A stretch of 64,000 nt of DNA from Aeromonas fluvialis. GTDB lineage: Bacteria > Pseudomonadota > Gammaproteobacteria > Enterobacterales > Aeromonadaceae. Where the stretch lies: assembly GCF_000819885.1 (NCBI RefSeq), contig NZ_CDBO01000067.1:61067-125066 (forward strand), read 5' to 3'. The notes below the pieces were generated by a model. It saw only the letters and a program-made list of their open reading frames with translations, was not told the origin of the DNA and did not search any database. Below are positions 25,452 through 35,133 of this stretch, piece by piece. A program made the translations under genes and the position numbers. Within the stretch, counting starts at the first letter, position 1. Each line of letters begins with the position of its first letter.

Positions 25452-28025
25452 ATGGCACAAGTTGACCCTATGCAAGACAAACAACTCTCTACCGAGGAAC
25501 TGATCGCCCAGGACGTGGGCGCTCGCCTGCCGCTGGGCATCATGGGCTGGCTCATCACAGCGCTGGCGCTGGCCTGGTCCCTGTTCCAGCTCTGGATCGC
25601 CTCGCCACTCCCCTTCATGGTGGGGTTTGGCGTACTCAATGACACCGAAACCCGCGCCATTCACCTCACCTTCGCCCTGTTGCTGGCTTTTCTGGTATTC
25701 CCGGCATTTCGCTCTTCGCCGCGGGATCGGGTGCCCCTCGGCGATATTGCCCTCGGCCTGATTGCCGCTGGCGCCGCGTCTTACCTATTCGTGATGTATG
25801 AAGCGCTGGCCCTGCGTCCCGGCACCCTCACCACAGCCGATCTGGTGACCGCCTGTATCGGCATACCGCTATTGCTGGAAGCGGCGCGCCGCGCCCTGGG
25901 ACCAGCCCTGGTCGTCATTGCCATCGTCTTTCTGATCTACAGTCTGGCGGGCCCCTGGATGCCGGGACTGCTGGCCCACCGCGGGGTGAGCTTCACCGCG
26001 CTGGCCAACCACCAGTGGATCACCACCGAAGGGGTGTTTGGCATCGCTCTCGGGGTTTCCACCAGCTTCGTCTTCCTGTTTGTGCTGTTCGGCGCCCTGC
26101 TGGAGCGGGCCGGTGCCGGTCACTACTTCATCCAGCTCGCCTTCAGCCTGCTCGGCCACCTGCGTGGCGGCCCGGCCAAGGCGGCGGTGGTGGCGTCCGG
26201 CCTGACCGGTCTGATTTCCGGCTCGTCGATTGCCAACGTGGTGACCACCGGCACCTTCACCATCCCGATGATGAAGAAGGTGGGTTTCAGCTCCGAGAAA
26301 GCCGGGGCTGTCGAAGTGGCCTCCTCGGTCAACGGCCAGATCATGCCGCCCGTGATGGGGGCCGCCGCCTTCCTGATGGTGGAGTACGTCGGCATCCCCT
26401 ACGTCGATATCATCAAACACGCCTTCCTGCCGGCAGCCATCTCCTATATCGCGCTGCTCTACATCGTCCATCTGGAGGCGCTGAAACTGGGCATGCAGCC
26501 CATCGGCAACCATCAACCGAAACCCTGGCTGCGTCGCCTGACCGGTTTCGCCTTTGGCGCGGCCCTCATCAGCGGCCTGTCGATGGCGGTCTACTATGGC
26601 CTCGGCTGGCTCAAGCCGGCGCTGGGTGACTACGCCCTGCCGGGGATCTCGGTACTGCTGGCTGCCACCTATGTGGCTCTGTTGAAGATCGCCGCCAGCA
26701 ATGAACCGCTGCCCGCCGAAGATCCCGACAAGCCGCTCACCGAGTTGCCCAACACTCGCGCCGTGCTGCTCTCCGGCCTGCACTTCCTGCTGCCGGTGGT
26801 GGTACTGGTATGGTGCCTGATGATCGAGCGCCTCTCTCCGGGCCTGTCAGCCTTCTGGGGCACCGTGATGCTGGTGATCATCCTGTTGACCCAGCGCCCC
26901 CTGCTCAACTGGCTGCGCACCGACGGCAAACATGACTACGGCACCGTTGCCGATGGCGTGGTGGATCTGCGGGAGGGACTGGTCGCCGGTGCCCGTAATA
27001 TGATCGGTATCGGGATTGCCACCGCGACCGCCGGGATTATCGTGGGGGCCGTTTCCCAGACCGGGGTGGGCCTGGTACTGGCGGATCTGGTGGAGCTCCT
27101 CTCCATGGGCAACCTGCTGCTGATGTTGCTGCTCACCGCCCTGCTGAGCCTGATCCTCGGCATGGGGCTGCCCACCACCGCCAACTACATCGTCGTTTCC
27201 AGCCTGCTGGCGCCGGTGGTGGTGACACTGGGGCAGCAAAACGGGCTGATCGTGCCGCTTATCGCAGTGCACCTGTTCGTCTTCTACTTCGGCATCATGG
27301 CGGATGTGACGCCACCGGTGGGTCTGGCCTCCTTCGCGGCCGCCGCCGTCTCCAAGGGCGATCCCATCAAGACCGGGGTCACTGCCTTCTACTACAGCCT
27401 GCGAACCGCGGCACTGCCGTTCCTGTTCATCTTCAACACTGATCTGCTGCTGATAAACGTAGACTTCGCCCACGGGGTGCTGATCTTCATCGTGGCGACC
27501 ATCGCCATGCTGATCTTCGCCGCCGCGACTCAGGGCTACTTCCTGGTGAAGAGCCGCTGGTACGAGAGCGTGCTGCTGCTGCTGGTCGCCTTTACCCTGT
27601 TCCGCCCCGGTTTCTGGATGGACATGGTGCATGATCCCTACCGCGAAACCCCGCCTGCCCAGCTGGCCCAAACCATGGGTGAAGTCGAGGCAGAGAGCAC
27701 CCTGCGGCTACGGATCCTTGGTGAAGATGCGGTGGGCAAACCGCGCAACTTCACCCTGCTGGTCGCCGTACCGGATGGGGCGGATGGCGAGGAGCGGCTG
27801 GCCAATCTGGGGCTGAGTCTCTATGAGCAGGATGGCAAGACGCTGATCGACAACGTCGCCTTTGGCAGCCCGGCCACCACCATGGGGCTGGAGTTCGATC
27901 AGGAGATCCTCGCCGTCAAGGCGCCCACCGATCGCTGGCGCAAGGAGTGGATGTGGATCCCCGGCTTCCTGCTGTTCGGGGCGATCGTCTGGCTGCAGCG
28001 CCGCCGCAGCGTCAAGGCGAGTTAA
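25452..28025 (+). CDS. TRAP transporter fused 4TM/12TM permease with DUF3394 tail
   Basis: The 857-residue inner-membrane protein has N-terminal small-subunit-like helices (about 40-190) and then the DctM-like large subunit (GLISGSSIANVVTTGTFTIPMMKKVGFSSEKAGAVE, later LGMGLPTTANYIVVSSL). It ends with a soluble C-terminal DUF3394-type domain and a last helix (WMWIPGFLLFGAIVWL). It imports the ligand of the adjacent binding protein, presumably with Na+. The start is uncertain: ATG at 25452 or 25470, neither with a clear Shine-Dalgarno. Confidence 0.92.
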   Translation: MAQVDPMQDKQLSTEELIAQDVGARLPLGIMGWLITALALAWSLFQLWIASPLPFMVGFGVLNDTETRAIHLTFALLLAFLVFPAFRSSPRDRVPLGDIALGLIAAGAASYLFVMYEALALRPGTLTTADLVTACIGIPLLLEAARRALGPALVVIAIVFLIYSLAGPWMPGLLAHRGVSFTALANHQWITTEGVFGIALGVSTSFVFLFVLFGALLERAGAGHYFIQLAFSLLGHLRGGPAKAAVVASGLTGLISGSSIANVVTTGTFTIPMMKKVGFSSEKAGAVEVASSVNGQIMPPVMGAAAFLMVEYVGIPYVDIIKHAFLPAAISYIALLYIVHLEALKLGMQPIGNHQPKPWLRRLTGFAFGAALISGLSMAVYYGLGWLKPALGDYALPGISVLLAATYVALLKIAASNEPLPAEDPDKPLTELPNTRAVLLSGLHFLLPVVVLVWCLMIERLSPGLSAFWGTVMLVIILLTQRPLLNWLRTDGKHDYGTVADGVVDLREGLVAGARNMIGIGIATATAGIIVGAVSQTGVGLVLADLVELLSMGNLLLMLLLTALLSLILGMGLPTTANYIVVSSLLAPVVVTLGQQNGLIVPLIAVHLFVFYFGIMADVTPPVGLASFAAAAVSKGDPIKTGVTAFYYSLRTAALPFLFIFNTDLLLINVDFAHGVLIFIVATIAMLIFAAATQGYFLVKSRWYESVLLLLVAFTLFRPGFWMDMVHDPYRETPPAQLAQTMGEVEAESTLRLRILGEDAVGKPRNFTLLVAVPDGADGEERLANLGLSLYEQDGKTLIDNVAFGSPATTMGLEFDQEILAVKAPTDRWRKEWMWIPGFLLFGAIVWLQRRRSVKAS

Positions 28026-28045
28026 TTCGCCGGGCAAATGAGACA

Positions 28046-28072
28046 GAGGGCCGCTATTGCGGCCCTCTTTTT
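28046..28072 (+). terminator. Terminator after the TRAP permease
   Basis: GAGGGCCGC/GCGGCCCTC stem with TATT loop and five T; convergent with pmbA. Confidence 0.9.
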
Positions 28073-28108
28073 ATTCATTTATTGATATCGACTCTGCTGA
28101 CGCGGGGA

Positions 28109-29452
28109 TCAGTGACCCGCCAGCTTCATATTTTCCACCAGCACCGAGCCGGTCTTGAGGCTGGAACGCTCATCCTCGTCACAGCCCACCGCCACGATGT
28201 GGCTGAACATCTCGGCCAGATTGCCGGCGATGGTGATCTCCTCGACCGGATAGGCTATCTCGCCATTCTCGACCCAGAAACCGGCGGCACCGCGGGAGTA
28301 GTCACCATTGACGATATTGACCCCCTGCCCCATCAGCTCGGTCACCAGCAGACCGGTGCCCATCTCTTTCAGCATGCCCTTAAAATCCTGACCGGTCGTG
28401 GAGACCTGCCAATTGTGGATGCCACCGGCATGGCCCGTGGTGGTCAGCCCCAGCTTGCGGGCGGAGTAGGAGGTAAGCAGCCAGCTCATCAGCTCGCCGT
28501 TACGGATGATATCCATGTCGCGGGTACGCACCCCTTCGCCATCGAACGGGGTACTGGCCAGCCCGCCCAGCAGGTGGGGAAACTCCTGAATGCTGAGCCA
28601 CTCGGGCAGGATCTGCTTGCCCAATTTGTCCAGCAGGAAGCTCGACTTGCGATAGAGGTTGCCGCCGCTGATGGCCATCACCAGATGGCCCCACAGGCCG
28701 GAAGCGGTATCAGGATGGAACAGCACAGGTGCATGGCGGGTGGAAATCTTGCGGGCGCCGAGGCGGGAGACGGTACGCTCCACCGCCTCGTCCGCGATGC
28801 GCTGCGGGCTCCAGAGCCCGTCCAGGGTGCGGCTGGAGGAGTAGCCATAATCCCGCTGCATGTCGCCATCCTGCTCGCCGATCAGCACGCAGCTCAGGGA
28901 GTTGCGCGACGCCGCGTAGCCTTTGACGAAACCGTGGCTGTTGCCATAGACCTTGATGCCGAGGTGGCTGGAAAAACCGGCGCCGTCGGAGTGTTTGATG
29001 CGGGCATCACGACCGAGCGCCAGTCGCTCACACTCGATGGCCAACTCGATGCCGCGCTGGGGATCCAGTTCGACCTGGTGGCACAGTTGCAGATCGGGGG
29101 CATCCCAGGCCAGCAGGTCGGCATCTGCCAGACCGGCGCAATCGTCGGCCGAGGTGTGACGGGCAATCTCGATGGCTGCTTCCACGGCGGCGCGAATGGC
29201 AGGCTTGCTCAGATCTGTGGTCGAGGATGAACCCTTGCAGCCATCGCGATAGACGGCGATGCCGAGGGCACCATCCTTATTGAATTCAATACTTTCCAGT
29301 TCACAACCCCGGGTGTTCACCGATAACCCGGTCTGCTTGCTGATGGAGACTTCGGCCAGCGAGGCGCCCAGTCCTTTGGCTATCTCCAGGGCTTCGGCAA
29401 CCACGGCCTCGAGATGGGCTTGATCCTGGCGGATTTGGTCTTGCTGATCCAT
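28109..29452 (-). CDS. pmbA: Metalloprotease PmbA (TldE)
   Basis: Subunit of the TldD/TldE protease, which matures modified peptides such as microcin B17 and degrades CcdA in E. coli. The 447 residues match PmbA closely (GVSIS/EVSISKQTGLSVNTRGCELESIEFNKDGALGIAVY; LVTELMGQGVNIVNGDYSRGAAGFWVENGEIAYPVEEITIAGNL). TldE lacks the HExxxH zinc motif of TldD, and none is seen here. It is divergent from darP with about 113 bases between starts, the conserved arrangement. Confidence 0.95.
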   Translation of the reverse strand: MDQQDQIRQDQAHLEAVVAEALEIAKGLGASLAEVSISKQTGLSVNTRGCELESIEFNKDGALGIAVYRDGCKGSSSTTDLSKPAIRAAVEAAIEIARHTSADDCAGLADADLLAWDAPDLQLCHQVELDPQRGIELAIECERLALGRDARIKHSDGAGFSSHLGIKVYGNSHGFVKGYAASRNSLSCVLIGEQDGDMQRDYGYSSSRTLDGLWSPQRIADEAVERTVSRLGARKISTRHAPVLFHPDTASGLWGHLVMAISGGNLYRKSSFLLDKLGKQILPEWLSIQEFPHLLGGLASTPFDGEGVRTRDMDIIRNGELMSWLLTSYSARKLGLTTTGHAGGIHNWQVSTTGQDFKGMLKEMGTGLLVTELMGQGVNIVNGDYSRGAAGFWVENGEIAYPVEEITIAGNLAEMFSHIVAVGCDEDERSSLKTGSVLVENMKLAGH

Positions 29453-29565
29453 AACTCACATCTGTATCAAAGAAGGAAAGGGGCTAAGCATATCAGACCC
29501 CTGCGCCCAGCGGGAGAAGCTGGTAACATATCCACCAAACGTGAATGACAGGAATCAAGAGACCG

Positions 29566-30090
29566 ATGAGTCAATATCAAGACGACAACGAGTTCGAAGA
29601 CTGGGGCCCCAGTAAAAGCCAGCTCAAGCGCGACGCCGAAGCCCTGCAGAAGATGGGCGATGATCTGGTCAACCTTAGCCATAGCGAACTGGAAAAAGTG
29701 CCTATGGATGAAGAGCTTGCCGAGGCTGTCGAACTGGGTCGCAAACTCAAACCGAAGAAAGACGAATCCTACCGCCGCCACCTGCAGTTCATCGGCCGTC
29801 TGATGCGTAGCCGCGACGTGGAGCCAATCGTCGAAGCCCTGTCGATCTTCAAGAATCGTCACTCCACAGTGAATGCCCGCCTGCATCGTCTGGAACAGTG
29901 GCGCGAACGTCTGATCACCGAAGGTGACAGCGCCCTCAACGAACTGATGGCCCAGTTCCACGATCTGGATCGCCAGAAGCTGCGCCAGCTGATCCGCACC
30001 GCCAACAAAGAGCGGGAGCTGAACACACCGCCGGTCGCCTATCGTGAGATGTACAAGTATCTGCGCGGCGAGATTGAAGATCTGCTGTGA
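29566..30090 (+). CDS. darP: Ribosome-associated protein DarP (YjgA)
   Basis: Assists late 50S subunit assembly in E. coli. The 174-residue, highly charged helical protein has the family opening (DWGPSKSQLKRDAEALQKMGDDLVNL) and ending (ALNELMAQFHDLDRQKLRQLIRTANKE, KYLRGEIEDL). The start is the ATG of MSQYQDDNEFED; an earlier in-frame Met is less conserved. Divergent from pmbA. Confidence 0.94.
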   Translation: MSQYQDDNEFEDWGPSKSQLKRDAEALQKMGDDLVNLSHSELEKVPMDEELAEAVELGRKLKPKKDESYRRHLQFIGRLMRSRDVEPIVEALSIFKNRHSTVNARLHRLEQWRERLITEGDSALNELMAQFHDLDRQKLRQLIRTANKERELNTPPVAYREMYKYLRGEIEDLL

Positions 30091-30096
30091 TCCCCG

Positions 30097-30125
30097 AAAC
30101 ACGCCACCCCTGCGGAGGCGTGTTT
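30097..30125 (+). terminator. Terminator-like stem after darP
   Basis: AAACACGCC/GGCGTGTTT with an 11-base loop; T-rich right arm. Confidence 0.7.
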
Positions 30126-30480
30126 GTCACTCCCCCTCCCCCTTGATCCCCCCGCCCGCTGTGCGTTTAATATATCCACCACATGGTTCATCCTGATGGC
30201 GACCCATACGCGCAAAACACCCATAAGATGCGTAATCAAGCAATATCTGCATTACACCCGTTAACAGTATCGCATCATTTCGTTTGACATATTGAACAGC
30301 ATTGGCAGACTGGAAAGAAGATCCCGGCTGTTGCTGTCCGCTCCGATCGATGATGCTGACCCCATGCAACACGGGATTGCGAGATCATGCCTTCGGCATG
30401 CCTTTGCCAAACATGGCGTTGCAAGGGCTTGCCCAAGGCACAGGACGAAACTTCACCACCAAGGATAGCCAAGGTGCCCT
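30126..30480. other. Spacer before the amidotransferase gene
   Basis: No gene is seen in these 355 bases. It is A+T-richer around 30160-30300, with a TTGACA hexamer at 30285 but no matching -10. It holds short stems CATGCC/GGCATG (30386-30400) and the palindrome GCAAGGGCTTGC (near 30421). Probably the leader of the next gene. Confidence 0.4.
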
Positions 30481-31263
30481 ATGCCCAATCCCACACCCTT
30501 TACCAACCGTAAACCCGTCGTATTGATGACCATGGGCGCCCAGCCCCGCAACGGCCACGCCTATCAGGTGATGACCCACAAATACATCATGCCGCTGGTC
30601 GAGATCAGCAGCTGCGTTCCGCTGCTGGTGCCCACCTGCTGCAGCACCGCTGATCTGGAGCAATATCTGGATCTGGCCGACGGGGTCTATCTGAGCGGGG
30701 CTGGTTCCAACATAGACCCTGCCCTCTACGGCCAGGAGAACCTCACCCCGGAGAAGCAGCAAGACAAGGATCGCGACCGGTTTGACCTGCCCCTCATCAA
30801 GGGAGCCCTCGCCCGTGGCTTGCCGATCCTCGGGATCTGTCGCGGCATGCAGGAGATCAACGTGGCTCTGGGGGGGGATATCCATCAGAAGGTCTACAAC
30901 GAGCCGGGCTATGACGACCACAGAGAGGATGCCGACGACCCGGTCGACGATCAGTATGGGCCGAGCCATCAGATTGAACTGCTGCCGGGCAGCTGGTTTG
31001 CCGAACTGATGGGGGCAGAACAGATAACGGTCAACTCCCTGCATGGCCAGGGGATCGACCGTCTTGGCGCGGGTCTGGAACCGCTGGCGCACGCCGAAGA
31101 TGGGCTGATCGAGGCACTGCATGCCCCCACACTCTCACCCTTCCTGCTGGCGGTACAGTGGCATCCGGAGTGGAAAGCCAACGAAAACCCTCACTCCATC
31201 AAGATTTTCCAGGCCTTTGGCGATGCCTGCCGCCAGCGCTGCACATTGACGGCTAAAGGCTAA
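30481..31263 (+). CDS. Class I glutamine amidotransferase-like hydrolase (PuuD family)
   Basis: The 260-residue peptidase C26-type protein is related to gamma-glutamyl-gamma-aminobutyrate hydrolase PuuD. The nucleophile Cys is in GICRGMQEINVALGG and the His/Glu pair in VQWHPEW. SHQIEL and NSLHGQGID are family landmarks. The other putrescine-utilisation genes (puuA, puuB, puuC) are absent, so the substrate may be another gamma-glutamyl compound; a symbol is withheld. AAGGTG precedes the ATG. Confidence 0.88.
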   Translation: MPNPTPFTNRKPVVLMTMGAQPRNGHAYQVMTHKYIMPLVEISSCVPLLVPTCCSTADLEQYLDLADGVYLSGAGSNIDPALYGQENLTPEKQQDKDRDRFDLPLIKGALARGLPILGICRGMQEINVALGGDIHQKVYNEPGYDDHREDADDPVDDQYGPSHQIELLPGSWFAELMGAEQITVNSLHGQGIDRLGAGLEPLAHAEDGLIEALHAPTLSPFLLAVQWHPEWKANENPHSIKIFQAFGDACRQRCTLTAKG

Positions 31264-31274
31264 GCCCAGACAGC

Positions 31275-31688
31275 TCAGTCACCGAAACCTCGCGCCTTGA
31301 GTTTGGGCAACCCACCCCGCTCGGGGCGCAGGGTACGGCAGATATCCATCCCCTTGAGCCCGCGCTGGATATGATCAGGCGAGTGACCAAACACCATGCC
31401 ATTGCTGCGGTAGAGGTTGTTTTCCTCCAGCTCGAACTTCTCGCCGCCGATCAGCAACTGCTCGCGGCCATTGACCGTGTCACCCCGTTTGATGGGCACC
31501 TTCATATCGCTCAGCACCTCACCGGTGGCACACCCCTCGCGCCAGTGCGCCTCACTGGAGAAGGGGGTAATGACGATCTCGCGCCAGGACCCATCCCGGA
31601 ATTCGACCCGGTACTTGTCGACCAGCAGATCGCAGCCAGTCAATGGCAACATAACCATCAAACAGATGATTTTCTTTGAAAATCTCAC
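31275..31688 (-). CDS. Lipoprotein of unknown function
   Basis: The 137-residue precursor has a short lipoprotein signal (KKIICLMVMLPLTGC) and a lipobox LTGC at Cys19. The mature part has two more Cys (EGCATG, DICRTL) and is polar. The start is GTG, supported by AAAGGAG nine bases upstream. Transcribed towards the amidotransferase gene and convergent with it. Not recognised as a named family. Confidence 0.75.
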   Translation of the reverse strand: MRFSKKIICLMVMLPLTGCDLLVDKYRVEFRDGSWREIVITPFSSEAHWREGCATGEVLSDMKVPIKRGDTVNGREQLLIGGEKFELEENNLYRSNGMVFGHSPDHIQRGLKGMDICRTLRPERGGLPKLKARGFGD

Positions 31689-31803
31689 TTAATCGCACTC
31701 CTTTGCCCGGTTCTGCACAGGATAAATAAATTGCTGCCACAACGCACCATTTCCCCGTGCCGGAACGGCTATGCTGGAAATAAAACCATCACAAGGGGCC
31801 GTC

Positions 31804-33333
31804 ATGTTCAGCGACAACCTCACTGCGCTACCCACACAGATATGGATCCGCGAACACCCGTTCTGGACCCTGCTCACCCTCTCTCTGATGCTGATCCACT
31901 TCTGGCGCCGCCCCGGGCAACGGCGTGAGCTGCTTTCGGAGCTCACCTTCGTGATGATAAGCACTGTCGTGATCCTGCTGATCCAGTTGGGAGGGGGCTG
32001 GTTCAAACAGCCGTTGCCTCATCAATTACTGATCGAGATCTCCACCCTGCTGGCGGGCCTGATATTGGTCAAAGTGTGGGGGATACTGCTGTTCGAATTT
32101 CTGCTGCCCCTCTGCCAGATCCGCATCCCGCGGATCATCGCCGACATCGTCATCACCATCGGCTATATCGGCTGGGGTCTGTTTCGCCTCTACGCCTCCG
32201 GCATGGCGCTCGGGGAGATAGTCACCACCTCGGCGGTGATCACCGCGGTCATCGCCTTCGCCATGCAGGATACTTTGGGCAACCTGCTGGCCGGGGTCTC
32301 CATTCAGCTCGACAACTCCATCGCCATCGGGGACTGGCTGCAAGTAGACACCACCCAGGGCCGGGTGGTGGAGATCAACTGGCGTGCTACCACCATCGAG
32401 ACCCGCAACTGGGAAACAGTGGTCATACCCAACAGCCATCTGCTCAAACAGCGCTTCACCGTGCTCGGGCGTCGCCGTGGCGAGCCGCTGCAGTGGCGAC
32501 GCTGGGTCTGGTTCGATCTGACCCTGGATACCCTGCCGACCCAGATCATCGCCCTGATCGAGAAATCCCTGCGAGAGACCAAGCTCCCCTGCGTCGCCAA
32601 GCATCCCCAACCGGATTGCCTGCTGATGAATGTCGAGGGGGGGATTGCCCGCTATGCAGTGCGCTACTGGCTGACCGATCTGGCTCGCGACGATCCGACC
32701 GACTCCATGGTGCGCAGCCTGATCGATGCTGCCCTGCGTCGCAACGATCGCCGCCTCACCCCGCCGATCTTCAACGTCTTCATGAGCAAGGAGAAACAAC
32801 ATCAGGATGCGCGCCACAAGCGCCACACGGTCGAACGCACCGCCACCCTGCGCAAGCTGCCGCTGTTTGCCATGCTGGAGGCGCAGGAACTGACCCAGCT
32901 GGCGGACCAGGTGAAGTTTGCCCCCTTTGTCAGCGGCGATATCATGCTGGAGCAGGGAGAGATCTCGGGTTGGCTGTTCGTGCTGGTGCGAGGCGATGCC
33001 GAGATGCTGATCAATCTGGAAGAACGGGAGCTGTGGCTCGGCACCCTGCAGGGGGGGGACTTCTTCGGCGAGCTGAGCATGCTCACCGGCGAGCCCAGCT
33101 CTTTTACCGTGCGCGCCCTGGGGGCAGTCGAAACCTATCGCATCAATCAGACCATGTTTCAGGAGCTGGTCGCCCAGCGCGAGTCGCTCGTCGAGCCCCT
33201 CTATCGGGTACTGAGCGATCGCCAGCAAGAGCAGCAGGCCTTGCTGGCACGAGAGGCTGAGTCGATGAGGCGGCCACCACAACAGCTTGATCTCTTTGAT
33301 AAATTGATGAAGCTATTTGGCGCAAGAGGATAA
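31804..33333 (+). CDS. MscS-type mechanosensitive channel with C-terminal cyclic-nucleotide-binding domain
   Basis: The 509-residue protein has N-terminal membrane helices (to about 150) and the MscS pore/beta core (VITAVIAFAMQDTLGNLLAGVSIQLDNSIAIGDWLQV, then RVVEINWRATTIETRNWETVVIPNS). Residues about 350-475 form a cNMP-binding fold (LFVLVRGDAEMLI, GDFFGELSMLTGEPSSFTVRAL). Such fusions may gate by cyclic nucleotides rather than tension alone. The GELSMLTGEPSS phosphate-binding cassette resembles that of the family but has S rather than the usual RxA. AAGGGG precedes the chosen ATG. Confidence 0.9.
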   Translation: MFSDNLTALPTQIWIREHPFWTLLTLSLMLIHFWRRPGQRRELLSELTFVMISTVVILLIQLGGGWFKQPLPHQLLIEISTLLAGLILVKVWGILLFEFLLPLCQIRIPRIIADIVITIGYIGWGLFRLYASGMALGEIVTTSAVITAVIAFAMQDTLGNLLAGVSIQLDNSIAIGDWLQVDTTQGRVVEINWRATTIETRNWETVVIPNSHLLKQRFTVLGRRRGEPLQWRRWVWFDLTLDTLPTQIIALIEKSLRETKLPCVAKHPQPDCLLMNVEGGIARYAVRYWLTDLARDDPTDSMVRSLIDAALRRNDRRLTPPIFNVFMSKEKQHQDARHKRHTVERTATLRKLPLFAMLEAQELTQLADQVKFAPFVSGDIMLEQGEISGWLFVLVRGDAEMLINLEERELWLGTLQGGDFFGELSMLTGEPSSFTVRALGAVETYRINQTMFQELVAQRESLVEPLYRVLSDRQQEQQALLAREAESMRRPPQQLDLFDKLMKLFGARG

Positions 33334-33412
33334 GGTGATCTCGGGCTAGACGGTCACAAACCTTGGCTCGGCCCGCCGTCTGCGCCTCATCGGCCGCGAG
33401 GCATGACAACCG

Positions 33413-34123
33413 TCACAGCAACAAATCAGCCAGCTCCCCCAACGCATTCAACTCTACGTCCGGCAGCAGTTGCAGTTGCTGCCACGGCTGCTGCCGCTCG
33501 TTGAGCCAGGCGGCGCGAAAGCCGTGCAGACGAGCACCCAGCACATCGGTCTCGGGATGATCCCCCACATGGAGGATCCGCTCCGCTGGCAGCTTGAGGG
33601 CGCACCTGGTCTGCTCAAACATATCCGGTGCCGGTTTCATTCTGGCGCCCGCCCCCGCCTTGCAGACCAGCGTGAAGTAGCGATCCAGCCCTGCCTGCGC
33701 CAGATCCAGATTACCGTTGGTGATGACCACCAGCGGGTAGCGTTCGGCCAGTCTGGCCAGCAGCTGATGAGTGGACTCGCTCACCTCGATCTTCGAGCGC
33801 TCTGCCAGAAACGCAGCAAAGACCTGCTCCGCCTCACGGCTGGCCTGCTGGTCAGCCATCCCCCCCTCCACCATGGCGGTACGGATGGTCTGCTGGCGCG
33901 CCAGGCTGACATCGTGGCGCAGCTCGGGGTTGGCCAGCAACACGGCGCGTTTTAGCTCCAGCCAGCGCGGCTTGTCGAGCATGGCGGTGGCCAGATATTC
34001 GCTGCGCAGATGGCTCAACATCCACTGCTCGGCACGCACGATGGCGGGGCCGTTGTCATAAAGGGTGTCATCGAGGTCAAACGAGATGGCAGCAACCGGC
34101 TGCCAGCGGCGATAGAAGTGCAT
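33413..34123 (-). CDS. yigB: HAD-family phosphatase YigB
   Basis: The 236-residue HAD hydrolase has motif I DLDDTLYDN, motif II VVITNGN, a lysine in ARMKPAPDMF and motif IV HVGDHPETDVLGA. In E. coli, YigB is a phosphatase acting on the riboflavin precursor 5-amino-6-ribitylamino-uracil phosphate and FMN. Location directly after xerC (32-base gap) matches the conserved dapF-DUF484-xerC-yigB order. Confidence 0.93.
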   Translation of the reverse strand: MHFYRRWQPVAAISFDLDDTLYDNGPAIVRAEQWMLSHLRSEYLATAMLDKPRWLELKRAVLLANPELRHDVSLARQQTIRTAMVEGGMADQQASREAEQVFAAFLAERSKIEVSESTHQLLARLAERYPLVVITNGNLDLAQAGLDRYFTLVCKAGAGARMKPAPDMFEQTRCALKLPAERILHVGDHPETDVLGARLHGFRAAWLNERQQPWQQLQLLPDVELNALGELADLLL

Positions 34124-34155
34124 GGACTCTCCTCTGCAACGGGGCTCAGGGCCCG

Positions 34156-35133
34156 TTATTCATCGTCCTGCGCATCCGGGTCACGCTTGGCCCTTGGGTG
34201 AGCGCTGTCGTAAACCTTGGCCAGATGCTGGAAGTCGAGGTGGGTATAGATCTGGGTAGTTGACAGGTCGGCATGTCCCAGCAGCTCCTGCACCGCCCGC
34301 AGATCGCCGGAGGACTCCAGCATATGGGTGGCGAAGCTGTGGCGCAGTTTGTGGGGGTGGACGTGGGCGTTGAGCGCCTGCTTGTTGCCCCAGCCATCGA
34401 GGCGGGCCTGCACCGAGCGGGCCGACAGCCGCTGCTTGCGGCTGGAGACAAACAGCGCCTCGCTCTCGTCCCCGGCCAGCAGCGGGCGCACCTTGAGCCA
34501 CTTCTGCAGCCACTCGACCGCCATCCGGCCGATGGGCAGCACCCGCTCCCGCGAGCCCTTGCCGGTCACCTTGAGCTGACGGTCGTCGAGCTTCAGATCC
34601 ACCAGATTGATCCCCACCAGCTCGGCGAGACGCAGCCCTGAAGAGTACATCAGCTCCATGATGGCGCGATCCCGCACCGCCAGCGGATCCTGCTCGTCGG
34701 TGATGTTGAGCAGCTGGTGCATCTCGTCCACATCGAGGTTTTTCGGCAGCGGTCGCCCCTGTTTGGGGGTGACGATGCCACGGGCCGGATTGGCGGTCAG
34801 CCGCCCCTGCCGCACCTGCCAGTCGCAAAAGCTGCGCAGGGCCGAGACCTTGGTGGAAAGGGAACGAGGAGCAAGGCCCGCCTTGTGCATCCGGGTCACC
34901 AGAGTGCGCACCTGACTCGCCTCGAGCCGACCCCAGTCAGTGAGCCCCAGGGCCACCAGCTCGGCGGTCATCGCCTCCAGATGGGCTTGATAGTTATTGC
35001 GGGTATGAGGGCTGAGCTGACGCTCGACCCTCAGGTATTCGATAAAGGCCGCCAGCTCGTCCGCCAGTTCCGCAGGCAGTGGCGGTGCGACGACGGGAGC
35101 TTTGGCGGGCGCCCTGGCCGGTGTTCTAGCCAT
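34156..35133 (-). CDS. xerC: Tyrosine recombinase XerC
   Basis: Resolves chromosome dimers at dif with XerD. The 325 residues have a SAM-like core-binding domain ([23 protein letters not shown]) and the catalytic domain. Active-site residues visible are Arg in [11 protein letters not shown], Lys in VTGKGSRER, His-x-x-Arg in [10 protein letters not shown], His in [14 protein letters not shown] and its Tyr. The start at MARTPARAP gives an eight-base overlap with the DUF484 gene; the Ala/Pro-rich first 20 residues are variable in the family. Confidence 0.95.
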   Translation of the reverse strand: MARTPARAPAKAPVVAPPLPAELADELAAFIEYLRVERQLSPHTRNNYQAHLEAMTAELVALGLTDWGRLEASQVRTLVTRMHKAGLAPRSLSTKVSALRSFCDWQVRQGRLTANPARGIVTPKQGRPLPKNLDVDEMHQLLNITDEQDPLAVRDRAIMELMYSSGLRLAELVGINLVDLKLDDRQLKVTGKGSRERVLPIGRMAVEWLQKWLKVRPLLAGDESEALFVSSRKQRLSARSVQARLDGWGNKQALNAHVHPHKLRHSFATHMLESSGDLRAVQELLGHADLSTTQIYTHLDFQHLAKVYDSAHPRAKRDPDAQDDE

